Assembly (NCBI GenBank): GCA_937923405.1
Contig: CALDUY010000007.1
Span: forward strand, 124,001 to 188,000
Direction of reading: 5' to 3'
DNA: 64,000 bases
Origin: an uncultured Gemmataceae bacterium
GTDB lineage: Bacteria > Planctomycetota > Planctomycetia > Gemmatales > Gemmataceae
Numbering within the stretch: position 1 is the first letter of the stretch; each line of letters begins with the position of its first letter. A program made the translations under genes and the position numbers. This document shows, piece after piece, positions 17,711 to 27,200 of this stretch. The notes under the pieces were generated by a model. It did not search any database. It saw only the letters and a list, made by a program, of their open reading frames with translations, and had not been told where the DNA came from.

Positions 17711-17753
17711 GTCCCTGTCCTCAGTCGCTCTAATTGAACCACCGGACAGGGAC
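17711..17753 (-). terminator. Perfect 10-bp inverted repeat, possible terminator
   Basis: The arms GTCCCTGTCC (17711-17720) and GGACAGGGAC (17744-17753) pair fully around a 23-base loop. On the minus strand it follows the stop of the 17780-18328 gene by about 26 bases and precedes aroB. The trailing sequence CTTCTTCG is only weakly U-rich, so termination is plausible but not certain. Confidence 0.45.
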
Positions 17754-17779
17754 GGATGATATCTTTAATCAATATAGAG

Positions 17780-18328
17780 TTATTTCTTGAATCCCTTTAG
17801 CCACTCCTCGAATCCTTTTTTATGTTGCTCAATCGTCTTGGCCGGGCCTGTTAATTTAATATGGTAAACGTCTTTTGGTCCTTCATAGTGGATGGCGATC
17901 ATCCGATACTCGGGACGAGCTTCAGGCTTTGATTTAGGATTAAACGGAGCGGGATTAAACAGATAAGTGCCTTCAATCTCCAGCAACTTTCCTGTGTACC
18001 CACCAATCTTAATCTCGGTGACTTTGCTCACCTCATCGAGCGATTTTCCTTTTGCCGCGACAAATTGTTTCTTCCAACGATCAATGTTCGAGTCGGCATC
18101 GCCTCCTAAGCCTTTGAAAATAATCAGTTCGGCATCTTCTTTGTCTCCTTTTGCCTTGGGAAGGCGAAATTGAGCAAAGCGCATCTTATTGGAGGGAGCT
18201 TCCTTGACCCAACTGCTCGGCGTCGTGGAAGTCATGCCATCGATATCGACTGAAGTACCTTGTTTCTCTTGAGCAGCCACAACCACAGTTGCCACCAAGA
18301 AAAAACCGATTGTGAGTAACCGTGCCAT
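17780..18328 (-). CDS. Secreted protein of unknown function
   Basis: A 182-residue protein with a clear signal peptide (MARLLTIGFFLVATVVVAAQ). The mature part begins with a hydroxyl-rich strand (VDIDGMTSTTPSSWVKE) and continues with alternating strands and Lys-rich helices. It resembles small planctomycete exported proteins that open with a T-P-x-x-W motif, but I can give it no function. The ATG is 123 bases from a divergently transcribed methyltransferase, so the two share a promoter region. Confidence 0.75.
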   Translation of the reverse strand: MARLLTIGFFLVATVVVAAQEKQGTSVDIDGMTSTTPSSWVKEAPSNKMRFAQFRLPKAKGDKEDAELIIFKGLGGDADSNIDRWKKQFVAAKGKSLDEVSKVTEIKIGGYTGKLLEIEGTYLFNPAPFNPKSKPEARPEYRMIAIHYEGPKDVYHIKLTGPAKTIEQHKKGFEEWLKGFKK

Positions 18329-18451
18329 AAATTCGATCTCCCAACAAAAGTGTTCAAGCTCCTCCTGCGTTCTCAGTCAGTTAAGAAAGCTTGTCGTGAG
18401 AAGGCAAGCCCCACACTGTCCTCGGCCCAACACGATTGATACGACATCTTC

Positions 18452-19243
18452 ATGAATAGCCAATCAGACTACTGGAGTGATGCGGCGAGCCGCTATGAAG
18501 AAGAGTTTATCGATCCTTATCATTTACAATCTTCCTCACCTTTGCTACTAGCGCTCGCCAAGATAGATGGTACAGGAAAAGTCGTGGCCGATCTGGGCTG
18601 CGGCATAGGTCCACTGCTTCCCATTCTGGCGGACCAATTTCTGCTTGTTCATGCCGTAGATTTTGCTCCCGGAATGCTGGAACGAGCCAGGCAGCGTTGC
18701 GCTAATCGCTCAAACGTTTTGTTTCATCAGTGTCGATTCAGCGACCTTAGCAGTATTCTCCGCGAGATCGATGTGGCCGTTGCTGTCAATTCCCTGGTGC
18801 AGCCTGAGCTTGCGGAGCTTGAAACTGGACTTCGACAAATTCGATCGATCTTAAAGCCGGACGGTCAATTTCTGGGCATTCTTCCTGCCATCGATGCGGT
18901 TCATTACCACACGATGTTGTTAGTTGATCGAGCAAGACACCGTGGCATGCCCGAGGCTCAGGCTCGACAAAATGCCGCGATGCTTGGCGAACACTCGCTA
19001 TATGATTTCGCCTTCGGCAGTTTTTCGTATCTGGGGCTAGAACAACATTTCTGGCAGCCGTTCGAGATTCCCTATCGGCTGGAACGCTGCGGATTTCGCC
19101 TCCTTCACCTTTGCAAGGCCGAGCTTAGTTGGAGCCAATTCGCTGCCGGTGCAGATCTGAGAGAGCATCCCCCACCTTGGGATTGGTTCTTTCTCGCCGA
19201 ACCTGTAGGTACGTCAAGCTTAAGTCCTTTCGGACCCTCTTGA
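18452..19243 (+). CDS. SAM-dependent methyltransferase (class I)
   Basis: A 263-residue protein with a Rossmann-type methyltransferase domain. Motif I is VADLGCGIGPLLP at about residues 45-57, followed by the acidic end of strand 2 (HAVDFAPGMLERA) and motif IV around VAVAVNSLVQPEL. The C-terminal third (LEQHFWQPFEIPYRLERCGFRLL) is typical of small-molecule methyltransferases. The substrate is unknown. It converges on the BTRD1-like gene with 14 bases between the stops. Confidence 0.85.
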   Translation: MNSQSDYWSDAASRYEEEFIDPYHLQSSSPLLLALAKIDGTGKVVADLGCGIGPLLPILADQFLLVHAVDFAPGMLERARQRCANRSNVLFHQCRFSDLSSILREIDVAVAVNSLVQPELAELETGLRQIRSILKPDGQFLGILPAIDAVHYHTMLLVDRARHRGMPEAQARQNAAMLGEHSLYDFAFGSFSYLGLEQHFWQPFEIPYRLERCGFRLLHLCKAELSWSQFAAGADLREHPPPWDWFFLAEPVGTSSLSPFGPS

Positions 19244-19257
19244 TTAACCACCTGGAC

Positions 19258-20085
19258 TTACTCCTTGACTTGTTCCCAAATAGAAGCGTATCGCACTCCG
19301 CGAAGGGTGTTATAGCCCGAAAACCATACCGGACGATACGACTTCTCTTTCATCGAGGTAATCAGGGTACTGACATCTTCGGCGTTGAGGTTATATCGCG
19401 CGATCCAGGGATTACCTTTCTTTTTGACTAGCACGATGGCAAAACGGATGTCTTCCTCGACTCCCAACCCAGCGATTGCCAGTGGCCGAAACCCTTGCGT
19501 GGCGAAGTCGGACAGAGTCGAGTCGAGGTCGTCTTGTTTGAGGCCCCACTTTAATTCCCACTGAACCTCACCACCCTTTTCCCAGATCGTCGCGAAGCGA
19601 TTCACCGAACCAGAGACGTAAGTGGATACAGAAATGGGACGATAGTTAGCCTTTTTCAGTCGAGCCGACAAACTTTCCAAATCCGCCGCCGTTTGCCCAT
19701 AGTGGACTTCCCAGGCAGGCCCCTCAACTTTCTTCCAGAGATCAATAAACCCCTGTGCTCCGACTAGATCGTAGCCGCTTAGACCAATTGGCCGATACCC
19801 GACCTTTCTGTGAGCAACAGCTCGCTCCTCCAACTGTGCAGGTGTGACGCCATAATCCATCCGCCAAGCTGGAGATTTTTTCTTTTCCCAAACTACGGCA
19901 AAGCGGGCATCTTCTCGTTGATTAAATCCGGAGACACAGAGTGGCTGATAGCCAGCGTCCGTCAGGGTCATCGTTCGAGTCTTCAACTGATCTGCGGTAA
20001 GTCCATATTCGATCAACCAAGGAGACGAGGTTGTCTGAGCCGGAGTCAGGGCAAACAACATGGTCAGGGTAAATTGGGTTAACAT
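19258..20085 (-). CDS. Secreted protein made of five ~45-residue repeats (BTRD1/polyglycine-hydrolase-like)
   Basis: After a short signal peptide the protein consists almost entirely of five tandem units. Each has the pattern Y-G-(L/V/Q)-x-x-x-(Q/D)-L, then a helix, (G/N)-Y/F-R/Q-P-(I/L)-x-(V/L)-S-(G/T)-Y, then F-A-x-(I/V)-W-E-K-K. Examples are YGVTPAQLEERAVAHRKVGY and YGQTAADLESLSARLKKANY. This matches the bacterial tandem repeat domain found N-terminal to serine-hydrolase domains in polyglycine-hydrolase-like proteins. Here no hydrolase domain is attached, so it may act as a stand-alone binding or structural module. AGGAG precedes the ATG. Confidence 0.8.
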   Translation of the reverse strand: MLTQFTLTMLFALTPAQTTSSPWLIEYGLTADQLKTRTMTLTDAGYQPLCVSGFNQREDARFAVVWEKKKSPAWRMDYGVTPAQLEERAVAHRKVGYRPIGLSGYDLVGAQGFIDLWKKVEGPAWEVHYGQTAADLESLSARLKKANYRPISVSTYVSGSVNRFATIWEKGGEVQWELKWGLKQDDLDSTLSDFATQGFRPLAIAGLGVEEDIRFAIVLVKKKGNPWIARYNLNAEDVSTLITSMKEKSYRPVWFSGYNTLRGVRYASIWEQVKE

Positions 20086-20185
20086 CTCATCTCCTGAAAC
20101 TACCCGACGGTTGGACTAGGAAGCATCCGCCCAGACGATTATACTACGCCGCTGCATCGATCTCACTTGAAACGGAGGGCGTCTC

Positions 20186-21187
20186 GTGGCCGAGAGCAAC
20201 TCCGAACTGGTGGTGGAATCGTTCAAGCTGACCAAGATCTACAACAACCGCCAGATCGCGCTCAATGATGTAACGCTAAAACTGGAACCCGGCTGTGTCC
20301 TGGGGCTGCTCGGCTCCAACGGCGCGGGAAAAACAACCTTGCTGCGCCTGATTATCGGGCTGCATCGCCCCACAGCCGGCTGGGCGAAAGTGTTTGGCAA
20401 AGTGATGACGCCGAACTCCGCCGATCTACGGCGAAGGATTGGCTATATTCCGACGAATCCCCAGTTTCCGCGTGGAATGACGCCCATCACTTACCTGGAC
20501 TACATGGCACGCCTTTTTGGCCTGCCCGCCCAGGTTCGCAAGCCTCGTTTGGCATCACTGATTCGTGCGGTTGATCTTTTACCTCATAGCGGATCTCCTA
20601 TTGCTGGTTTTTCTAATGGGATGACGGCACGCCTAGCGGTCGCGACATCACTCATTAACGATCCCGATCTACTGATCTGGGATGAACCGACACACGGCTT
20701 GGATCCAGAGGCTCGGCGTAGCATGCTGGAGCTTATCAAGACGCTAGCCGCCGAGAAAACGCTGATCGTATCTAGTCACAACCTCTCAGACATTGACGAG
20801 GTCTGCAATCATGCGGCTGTCCTCAGTCACGGTCAATTGATCTATTGTGGATCGTTGCAGGATCTCAAAGGTCGCATGCGTCGCAATCACTATGAAATCG
20901 ACCTCGAAGGCGAACAAAAGATGATCACCAAGGCTGTCGCCGCTTTACGAGCACAGAACGAATTCAAACTAGTGAATATCCGTCAGCGTCGCCTTGAGTT
21001 ATTGCTCCACGAGGACGCTGCTGTCGCCAGCGCTCTTTCGATGGGGTTGGCAACGCTCCACGATCACAAACTGACCGTGGTCAGTTTGCGAAGCGTGGGA
21101 CAGCAGACCGAGCAAGCGTTTCTTGACTTGGTCGAGAAAGAGGAGTCGCGCGGATTTGCCCGCATCTATCGTCAGGAGGCCGCGTGA
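20186..21187 (+). CDS. ABC transporter ATP-binding protein
   Basis: A 333-residue ATPase starting at a GTG with a GGAGG site 8 bases upstream. Walker A is GSNGAGKTT (about residues 38-46), the signature is FSNGMTARLAVA, Walker B is LLIWDEPTHGLD, and the switch histidine is in SSHNLSD. About 90 extra residues at the C-terminus form a small domain common in gliding/nitrous-oxide-type ABC-2 ATPases. The TGA overlaps the permease GTG by 4 bases. Confidence 0.93.
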   Translation: MAESNSELVVESFKLTKIYNNRQIALNDVTLKLEPGCVLGLLGSNGAGKTTLLRLIIGLHRPTAGWAKVFGKVMTPNSADLRRRIGYIPTNPQFPRGMTPITYLDYMARLFGLPAQVRKPRLASLIRAVDLLPHSGSPIAGFSNGMTARLAVATSLINDPDLLIWDEPTHGLDPEARRSMLELIKTLAAEKTLIVSSHNLSDIDEVCNHAAVLSHGQLIYCGSLQDLKGRMRRNHYEIDLEGEQKMITKAVAALRAQNEFKLVNIRQRRLELLLHEDAAVASALSMGLATLHDHKLTVVSLRSVGQQTEQAFLDLVEKEESRGFARIYRQEAA

Positions 21188-21966
21188 AACCGATGGACAG
21201 CTTGCCCGCGAATCAGTCAGTTTCGTTCATCCGCTGGCTCCCCTACTGGGCCGTGCTTCAAGCAGACGTGCAACAAACCTTGCGCGGTTGGGTCTACCGA
21301 ATCTGGGTCATCGTGTCGATACTGGCCGCTACTGGTTATCTACTCTACCGCTATGGACTGACCAATGAGGTGGGAATCGTTCAACCCGCCTCTAAGCTAG
21401 TGGCCGACATTCTTCGTTGGACCTTACTCGGCAGTGTCACTTTGATTGTCGTGCTTTGTGCCGGAAGCATCTCGGGGGAACGCGGGACGATGGCCGACTC
21501 TGTCCTCAGTCGAGGCATCAGTCGCCATCAGTATTTTCTCGGTAAATGGCATGCCCGATTGTTCAGCGTTCTCATCAGCTTTTGGATCATGGCAGCGAGT
21601 ACCTATCTCGCTGGAATCTTCCTCCTTCAGGAAGACATTACGATGGAAGGGTGTCTGGTGGCTGTTGGAACGGCATCAGCGTTTCTCTTCGCCATCATTT
21701 CCCTGGGTGTTACCGCTAGTGCCATCTGTAACAGCACCATCCTAGGTATCACCATTCTTTGGGTAATTCTATATGGTGGCGGATTCGTGCTCTCGCTACT
21801 CCCCAGCAACTATCCTTCTCCGATCCGTTTACTCACGAACCTGCCGATGGTGCTGAAAGGCTATTACGACCCACAGACGATGTGGCGCCTGGTGGGCTGG
21901 TCATTCGGAGTTTCTTTCGCATCTGTCACGATCGGATTGTTTCATTTTGCTCGTAGAGACATCTGA
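21184..21966 (+). CDS. ABC-2-type transporter permease
   Basis: A 260-residue protein with six predicted TM helices (about residues 35-58, 75-100, 115-140, 150-175, 180-205, 230-252). An exposed GSISGERGTMADSVLSRGISRHQYFLGKW segment after TM2 is the conserved coupling region of the ABC-2 family (I-x-x-E-x-x-x-G-T). It starts at a GTG overlapping the ATPase stop. The substrate is unknown. It is a separate system from the ABC pair near 10 kb, which has a much longer permease. Confidence 0.88.
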   Translation: MKPMDSLPANQSVSFIRWLPYWAVLQADVQQTLRGWVYRIWVIVSILAATGYLLYRYGLTNEVGIVQPASKLVADILRWTLLGSVTLIVVLCAGSISGERGTMADSVLSRGISRHQYFLGKWHARLFSVLISFWIMAASTYLAGIFLLQEDITMEGCLVAVGTASAFLFAIISLGVTASAICNSTILGITILWVILYGGGFVLSLLPSNYPSPIRLLTNLPMVLKGYYDPQTMWRLVGWSFGVSFASVTIGLFHFARRDI

Positions 21967-22050
21967 AGCAGGCTCGCCTTCACTTCCACTGGCGAATTCG
22001 TTACAGTCGGCGAAATTGCCCGCGAGAAGGGACGCGGAAGGATCGTGAAC

Positions 22051-23046
22051 ATGCTTACACGCCAACGAATCCAAGGTCTTATTTTCCTCGCGACGACTGC
22101 AATAGGGGCGGGCTGTATCAGTGTAGGTCGGCCCTTACCTCCGACCTCTACTCCAACTGTAGTTGCAAGAGCCCAAGATATTCCACTAGTCCCGATTCCG
22201 CCGCCCCCTTTGGGTCAAAACCAGAATGAGGAATCGAAGCCAGCTCCTCTCCCAGCGATTCCTGCCTCCATGCCGAACATTCCAGCGGTATCATCGAGTA
22301 CGCCGCCGACCGCTTCGACTGAGGCCACGATCGTTCCCGCCTCGGCTACCACAACGATCACCCCTCGTCAGCTGTATGAGACCGCCCTAAGCAAATTCCA
22401 ACATGTGGATTCCTACATCGTTCGCTTGACCCGACGCGAGATGGTCAAAGGGGAGATGAACCCCGAAGAAATTATGCTCTTTAAGTTTCGCAAGAATCCC
22501 TGGAGCATCTATTTCAAGTGGTTGAGCAAAGAAGGAGCTGGTCGGGAGGTTTTATACGTTAAAGGACGGTATGAAGACAAAATCCATACTGTATTGGCTG
22601 CAGGTGATATCCCGTTTATGCCAGCGGGAAAACGTATGGCCTTATCTCCCGACAATATCTTGGTTCGTTCGGCCACTCGACATCCGATTACTCAGGCTGG
22701 AATTGCTGCCAGCATCGACAAAATTGGTGAGTTCATCAGTGCAATTGAACGCGGCGATAGGAAAGCAGGTACTGTCACGGTCATCGGTCCAATCCAGCGG
22801 CCCGAGTTTGAAAAGCCTGCTTACGCGATCGAGCATGTCTTAGGTGTAGGTTTCGATCCTTCAATGCCTCGGGGAGGAACACGCTGGTATTACTTTGATC
22901 CAGAAAATGGACTTCCAATGCTCATCACCGCCAAAGACGAACGCGGCCAGGAAGTTGAGTATTATCGTTATGATCGACTACAACCGGATGTGAACCTCGA
23001 CGACTCGGACTTCGACCCCGACTCGATCTGGGCGAAGCCGAAATAA
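22051..23046 (+). CDS. DUF1571-family lipoprotein
   Basis: A lipoprotein signal peptide ends in the lipobox AIGAGC, so the mature N-terminal Cys is probably lipidated. Residues about 35-100 are a Pro/Thr/Ala-rich linker. The DUF1571 domain spans about residues 105-330, with LSKFQHVDSYIVRLTRREMV, FRKNPWSIYFKWLSKEGAGREVLYV, and the C-terminal YYFDPENGLPMLITAKD. The family is mainly planctomycete/proteobacterial and has an outer-membrane lipoprotein-carrier-like fold by analogy. ATG 22051 is better spaced from GGAAGGA than the GTG at 22045. Confidence 0.85.
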   Translation: MLTRQRIQGLIFLATTAIGAGCISVGRPLPPTSTPTVVARAQDIPLVPIPPPPLGQNQNEESKPAPLPAIPASMPNIPAVSSSTPPTASTEATIVPASATTTITPRQLYETALSKFQHVDSYIVRLTRREMVKGEMNPEEIMLFKFRKNPWSIYFKWLSKEGAGREVLYVKGRYEDKIHTVLAAGDIPFMPAGKRMALSPDNILVRSATRHPITQAGIAASIDKIGEFISAIERGDRKAGTVTVIGPIQRPEFEKPAYAIEHVLGVGFDPSMPRGGTRWYYFDPENGLPMLITAKDERGQEVEYYRYDRLQPDVNLDDSDFDPDSIWAKPK

Positions 23047-23450
23047 ACATTCACTCCTTACCACGAGCATGCGGACGAGTGAGTACTCTCTTCCTTCGTG
23101 GTAGGGCTACACTGCTCTCCGAGCGGAGGACTAACGTCCTCCGTGGGGGTCCCGAAGCACGGAAGGTTAACGCTGTCCACTCGGATCAGATGAGCTGTTT
23201 CTCAGCCACCTCACAATTCAGTTGCAATCAACCACTAGTCGATGTTCTCGCCAAACCATCGATATTACGGGGCACCTTGTCGTATTCATTCATGAGGCAC
23301 ATTGAGTGTAAAGAATCTAGGTAAGTAGAGATCCAGATCTCGAAGATAGGCAAATCTGCTGGACATCGGCCGGCTGGGCGGTATGAATCTCCCTGTCTGG
23401 ACTTTGCGGGTCCGGACCAACCATGAATCTGGCCCACAAGGAGAGAGGAC
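23047..23450. other. 404-base intergenic region with a short palindrome
   Basis: No convincing gene is present. The region holds an imperfect long-loop inverted repeat (TACCACGA near 23058 and TCGTGGTA near 23097) that could end transcription of the DUF1571 gene. It also holds the palindrome at 23124-23143 and an AAGGAGAGAGG ribosome site for the superoxide dismutase gene just before 23451. No tRNA or riboswitch was recognised. Confidence 0.6.
23124..23143. repeat. REP-like palindrome (8-bp stem, 4-base loop)
   Basis: CGGAGGAC and GTCCTCCG pair perfectly around TAAC. Flanking bases (CCGAG before, TGGGGG after) make it look like a REP unit, different in sequence from the 15.2/47.8 kb element. 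Only one copy is visible in this window, so repeat status is inferred from its form. Confidence 0.5.
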
Positions 23451-24161
23451 ATGACTCTGAACCGTCGCGAGTTGCTGAAAGTCGTTGGAGCGAGCTTAGC
23501 TTCGCTGGCTGTGCCTTCGCTGAATTGGGCTGCACAGTCCCCCAAATACTACACGCTGCCGCCACTACCTTATGACTATGACGCGCTAGAACCCAGCATC
23601 GATAAACTGACGATGCAAATCCATCATGACAAGCATCATCAAGCCTATATTACCAATGCGATCAACCTATTGAAGAGTGATGCTAAACTCCTGGAAATGC
23701 CTCCGGAGAAGTTGCTGATGGATCTTTCCGTGGTTCCCGAGAAGGATCGGCAAGGAGTCATCAACAACGTGGGAGGACACGTCAATCACACCTTATTCTG
23801 GGAGATTATGGGTCCGAAAGGTGGCGGCGAGCCGACCGGTGCCTTGGCCAAGGCGATTGATTCGCGGTTCGGCAGTTTTGACAAGTTTCAAAAAGAGATG
23901 AGTACGAAAGCAGCCACACAGTTCGGCAGTGGCTGGGCGTTCCTCGTAGTGACCAACAAGGGTGAACTGGAGGTTGTACAGAGCAAAAATCAGGATAGCC
24001 CTATCATGAATGGGCAAAAACCAATTCTTGGGATCGACGTCTGGGAACACGCCTATTACCTCAAGTATCAAAATCTGCGTCCCAAGTACATCGAGGCTTG
24101 GTGGAAAGTCGTTAACTGGAAAGCCGTCTCTGAAAAAGCCGCCACCGCAATGAAGGGATAG
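23451..24161 (+). CDS. sodA: Superoxide dismutase (Mn type), Tat-exported
   Basis: The enzyme converts superoxide to oxygen and hydrogen peroxide. Metal ligands are His58 (IHHDKHH), His113 (VNHTLFW), Asp196 and His200 (IDVWEHAYY). Gln181 in NQDSPI is the glutamine characteristic of manganese enzymes, so Mn is favoured. Residues 1-28 form a twin-arginine signal (NRRELLKVVGASLASLAV, Ala-rich cleavage site NWAA), so the folded enzyme is predicted to be exported. The start is supported by AAGGAGAGAGG. Confidence 0.93.
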   Translation: MTLNRRELLKVVGASLASLAVPSLNWAAQSPKYYTLPPLPYDYDALEPSIDKLTMQIHHDKHHQAYITNAINLLKSDAKLLEMPPEKLLMDLSVVPEKDRQGVINNVGGHVNHTLFWEIMGPKGGGEPTGALAKAIDSRFGSFDKFQKEMSTKAATQFGSGWAFLVVTNKGELEVVQSKNQDSPIMNGQKPILGIDVWEHAYYLKYQNLRPKYIEAWWKVVNWKAVSEKAATAMKG

Positions 24162-24219
24162 TATGCCTGCGGGAGGTCTCAACCGGGAAGCGAAACTCTG
24201 CTTCCCGGTTGAGTACGGT

Positions 24220-27200
24220 TTACTTGCCACTGACAAAGCGCACTCCAGCTGCAGCTGGTGAATCTTCAATCCAGATGCGGACCGCTTCCTCATCTCGTTC
24301 GCGCGGATCGATTAACATCTGCAAGACATGAGTCCCGGCTTTGAGTTGAAGAGGAATGGATGTCGCCAGTGTCAGTGGCTCCCCATCTAGCCACAGGGAG
24401 AGCCCCCTAGTCGAATTGAGTCTGAGATTGGCCTGGGTCGACGAAGCGGCATCGATCTCGGTACGAAGTAGGGAAACTACTGCGGTTTCCTTACCGACTC
24501 GGAAGTGTGGCAATTCGTTGACTAAAACCGATCCATTTACTGTTGAGTAGTACGGTTCCCAGGGAAGATCGGAACGAAGGCGAAGAAGAGCTCCAAGCCC
24601 TGGTCGATCCCATGCTCGTGTCATCTCTTGGGTCGGTCGAATCGTTTGCCAGCGTCGCGCGACCTTTTCCCGTCCCACCGACCAGCGTTCACTTTTGCCC
24701 AGTTCCGACAGAAATCGTACCAGATCGGCAAGCTCCTTTCGCGTCAACGGATCAATCAGGCCCTCGGGCATGAGCGAGGATTTACTAGGTTCCCGCTCGT
24801 CAATATCCTTAATCGGGATAGCTACCTCCTGATCCTGATCGGTGCGCAGATACAGGGTGGTTGGTGTTTCGCGAATTTTGATACCCGTGAACTGATTCCC
24901 TTTGTTTGTGGTCACGAGCAGAGAATGATAGTTTTCCTTGATGGCCTTAGAAGGCAGCAACAGCGATTCGATGAGATAATCGACCTGGGCCGCCGCTCCG
25001 ATGCTGGAGAGATCCGGTCCAACCTGACCGCCCGCGCCACCGATAGCATGGCATTTGAGACATAGCTGATCGGGCCGACGAAAAACCTTCTCACCTCGCA
25101 CCGGATCACCGACCGTAGTCACTTCCTGAAGAAACTCTCTCAAGTCCGCTTCGTTCCAACTCCGTTTGATAGCCTCCAACTTGCCAGCTTGATTGAGAGC
25201 AGCGATCAATTCATCATCTGGTCGACCGGAAACGCGCACAGTACGAACGCCCACCTTGGCGACATCTTGCGGCAGCGTCTCCTTCTCTAGAGCCTTGGCC
25301 AAAACAACGGCCCCATTTTTTCGCTCAAGAAAACTGGCAAAGATCTCAGCAACCCCCTCAATGTCCTTGCTGGCATTCAGAATCTTCACCACCTGCTGGC
25401 TGGCCAACGGTAAGTCCAGTCCAACTAGGGCCACCAGCGCTGCTTGTCGAATGACAATCGAGTCGCCACGTTCTATCAGGTTAAGCAAGATCTCTTTACT
25501 CTTCGATCCGCCTAAAGCTCGTATTCCTTGGAGGGCGGCTCGTCTCCGTGCCAGATCGGCACGCAAATCAGCAGCGATGCGTGCGAGTGGTTCCCGTGCG
25601 TTTTCTATCTGCCAATGCCCTGCGAGACGAAGTGCCTCGTTACTGCTATTTAGCAGCGAGAGAAGCTTCTCTCGATCTTTGGATGGTCTCACCCCACGTT
25701 GCACAGCAGCTTCTTCGAGTGCGGCCAAGACTCGACGTTGCCCCTCAACGGACTTCAGCGAAGCAGCCCGCTGCAATACCAAAGTCGCTTGATCAGGTCC
25801 ACCAACATTAGCCAAGATTGCGAGGATGCGCTCCTCATTCTCGGGATCGAGTTTGGACGATCGGACTAGTTGCACGAGTGGTCGAATCACCTTGTCCGTG
25901 CCAACCGCACTGAGAGCGAAGGATAGTCGTTTAACATCTCCGCCATAGTCGAACTTGCCCTCTTGTAGACGTGGCAACCAGACGGACTCTAGTTCACGAA
26001 GGGTTAACCAGAGGGCGTAATCCAGATTAGTATCCAACGGTCGATCAAGCAGTCGAAGAGCAAGTTCAGCAGCGCGTGAATGTTTCTGTCTGCCCAAAGC
26101 GCGTACTGCTTCCAGGCGAACCTGGGGATGCTCGTCGGCCACAAGACGTTCTAGATACTCCAACGTCTGTGGAATACGTTCACTCCAGTCGGCAAGAACA
26201 CGAACCGCAGCAGCTCGAACGCGCGGCTCCTTGGCAGCGAGCAACTCGGCGAGTAAGTTCGGCTCCAGGTGAGCGAGGGTTTGATAGGTCCACAAGGCTT
26301 CGAGTTTGTCCGCCTCACGGACTTGGTCGAGCGATTTCACCCAGGCCGCCAGAACCGTTGGTGCCTCCTTGGCATGTTCTTCCTTCAAGACACGTCGGGC
26401 AAAATGCCGCGTCCATCCCTCCGTCGAGGCCAGCATTCTGACTAGTTGCTCTGGCGTCGCCGAGTGCAGTTGCGGTCGCAGTAGCGGTTTACGTCCCTTG
26501 GCCGTGATCCGCCAAATGCGGCCATGCGTTACATCTCTTCGCGGATCGCGAAAGTCTACTTCTCCATGCTGAATGATCGGATTGTACCAGTCGGCCACAT
26601 AGATTGCACCGTCTGGTCCCATTTTCACATCGACCGGACGAAACGCGGGATGAGCAGCTCGAATCACATCCGGCATCAAGCGAGCTGTATAGCCGGAACC
26701 GGACGGCGACAGGACAAAACGACAGACACGATGAGCACGAAAATCACAAGTAATGAGATTACCTTGCCAGTCGTCGGGGAGATGTGCACCGGAAACGATC
26801 TCCAATCCGCAATACTTCGGACTGCCAGGATTTAACCCTTGCAAGATCCGAGAAGTATGGGCAGCAGTGGCGAATGCAGCCCCAGGGAAGCCATAATTCA
26901 CCCCTTCGCCCCCGGCCCCATCGGTGATGAAGGATTGCCCGAAGCGATCAAAATGATGGCCCCAGGAGTTGATAAAGCCGCGCACAAAGACATCAAGTTC
27001 AAGCCTGTCCGGACGAAACTTCCAGATACCGCCCGCATCCAAACGCCGTGGCCCATGCGGAGTCTCGATGTGACTGTGAATGTAGATCGACTGATTGAAA
27101 TACAGGTTACCGTCGTGCCCCCAGCGGAAGGTGTGCAAAATGTGATGCGTGTCCTCAGTGCCAAATCCAGAGAGAACAATCCGTCGCTGATCGGCTTTGC

